The position numbers were made by a program, and so were the translations under genes. A stretch of 7,034 bases of DNA, taken from Aquificota bacterium. Lineage in GTDB: Bacteria; Aquificota; Aquificia; Aquificales; Hydrogenothermaceae. The first letter of the stretch is position 1, and each line of letters begins with the position of its first letter. This document shows, in pieces, positions 6,400 through 7,034 of the stretch. The notes beneath the pieces were generated by a model. It was not told the origin of the DNA and did no database searches. It saw only the letters and a program-made list of their open reading frames with translations. The stretch spans positions 1-7,034 of the forward strand of contig JAADEU010000008.1 in NCBI GenBank assembly GCA_013153235.1. The letters run 5' to 3'.

Positions 6400-6411
6400 C
6401 CCCCTTTTTTT
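6388..6411 (+). terminator. Intrinsic terminator facing opposite to the flanking genes
   Basis: GGGGGC (6388-6393), loop AGAGG, GCCCCC (6399-6404), then seven T (6405-6411). This is a complete rho-independent terminator for plus-strand transcripts. In the minus direction, that of the flanking genes, the hairpin is followed by AAATAAAAA and has no U tract. It lies between the reductase stop and the small gene start, so it should stop antisense RNA from entering the reductase gene or end an unseen plus-strand RNA. Confidence 0.7.
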
Positions 6412-6416
6412 ATTAT

Positions 6417-7034
6417 TTATTCACAGCTTGGACATATTTTGCTCAGGAGTGGGTCTGTCGGACAGGCCTCAACATCCCCAGACTTGACCCTGTCCACAAC
6501 TTCATCACCGTACTTTTCTCTGGCCATCTTTTCTATCTGTTCAATGTCCTCTTCCAGAGAGCTTTTCCTGTTCTCCTGCTCCTGTGAAGATGAAGACTTC
6601 CTCAGTCCAAATCCCCTTCTTGTTCCCCTCTTGTTTACCTTCTGGGTATATTTTTCCCCTTTAACGGTCTTATCTATAAAGCAGTAGTAAGTTGATTTGA
6701 GACCCTTCTCCCAGGCATACATATAGATATCAAACATCTCTCCCCTGAGGTCTTCCTCTATATAGATGGATTTTGATACAGCCTGGTCTATGTATTTCTG
6801 GAATGCCGCCGCTATATCAATCTGTCTGTGGGGGTGAATCTCATAGGCACCCTTGAACAGCCTTTTATCTATTTTGCCTTCAAGTTCTTCAATGTACTGG
6901 ATTGAGCCACCGTCGGCTTTTATTTTTTCTGCCATTTCTTCGTTCCACAGGTCAAGCTCTTCCAGTTTTTTCATCAGCTGTTTGTTAACAACGATAAATT
7001 TTCCAGAGAGTGTATCCCTTGAGTACACATTGGA
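6417..7034 (-). CDS. nrdA: Ribonucleoside-diphosphate reductase large (alpha) subunit, C-terminal part; 5' end outside the window
   Basis: About 205 C-terminal residues of a class I ribonucleotide reductase, which reduces ribonucleotides to deoxyribonucleotides in the cytoplasm using a radical supplied by a beta subunit. The frame is open to the right edge; the first visible residues SNVYSRDT show that the GTG at 7028 is internal. Numbered from there, the barrel end includes IDIAAAFQKYIDQAVSKS (70-87) and the radical-transfer tyrosine pair in LKSTYYCF (Tyr114-Tyr115), equivalent to Tyr730-Tyr731 of E. coli NrdA. After a polar, Ser/Glu/Lys-rich linker (about 120-185) the tail ends CPSCE. Cys199 and Cys202 are the expected shuttle thiols that re-reduce the active site, with an extra Cys189. 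No partner beta-subunit gene is in view. The small cysteine gene follows 57 bp downstream. Confidence 0.88.
   Translation of the reverse strand, partial: SNVYSRDTLSGKFIVVNKQLMKKLEELDLWNEEMAEKIKADGGSIQYIEELEGKIDKRLFKGAYEIHPHRQIDIAAAFQKYIDQAVSKSIYIEEDLRGEMFDIYMYAWEKGLKSTYYCFIDKTVKGEKYTQKVNKRGTRRGFGLRKSSSSQEQENRKSSLEEDIEQIEKMAREKYGDEVVDRVKSGDVEACPTDPLLSKICPSCE

Noticed and set aside
6294..6687. Plus-strand open frames of 97 and 82 residues near the reductase
   Set aside because: They cross the plus-strand terminator and lie antisense to the reductase frame, which has conserved motifs; hydrophobicity of the first comes from complementing charged codons.
1..7034. CRISPR arrays, insertion sequences, tRNA or rRNA genes
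   Set aside because: No spaced direct repeats, transposase-like frame, terminal inverted repeats or cloverleaf/rRNA segments were seen on either strand.

Overview
The window looks like a low-GC, Gram-negative bacterial chromosome. Two proteins have clear export signals: a beta-barrel porin with a C-terminal Phe and a secreted or periplasmic propeller protein. Coding is dense, arginine is mostly AGA/AGG, and proteins are rich in Lys, Glu and Ile. I lean towards a thermophilic Aquificota member of the Persephonella/Sulfurihydrogenibium type. This is an impression from protein style, not a proof.

Layout. (1) 1-1041 (+): mnmA, tRNA 2-thiouridylase, cut at its 5' end by the window edge. (2) 1031-2634 (-): a CCA-type tRNA nucleotidyltransferase in two reading frames joined at a run of nine A. 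It overlaps the mnmA tail by 11 bp. (3) 2635-2740: a 106-bp divergent promoter region with an extended -10 for the minus gene and an 18-bp inverted repeat before the plus gene. (4) 2741-4855 (+): a 704-residue exported protein with an apparent seven-bladed FG-GAP/VCBS propeller and a beta-rich C-terminal half I do not recognise. (5) 4871-4890: a palindromic terminator shared by convergent genes. (6) 4909-5976 (-): an outer-membrane porin, probably BBP2/OmpL-like. (7) 5977-6167: AT-rich upstream region of the porin. (8) 6168-6359 (-): a 63-residue cysteine-containing protein. (9) 6417-7034 (-): C-terminal part of a class I ribonucleotide reductase large subunit, running off the right edge.

mnmA and the nucleotidyltransferase both act on tRNA (wobble thiolation and 3'-end maturation), but they are convergent, not an operon. 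The small cysteine protein follows the reductase gene by 57 bp on the same strand and may be co-transcribed with it.

The most notable observation is the nucleotidyltransferase junction. The zero frame ends on A AAA AAG AGC TAA, with a GGAGG exactly 10 nt before the heptamer. That is the arrangement of the E. coli dnaX -1 frameshift site. A -1 slip restores a single 534-residue enzyme whose HD motif residues lie on both sides of the junction. A second point is the nrdA-small gene spacer. It holds an intrinsic terminator facing opposite to both genes, plus a complementary 7-mer able to cover the small gene's Shine-Dalgarno.
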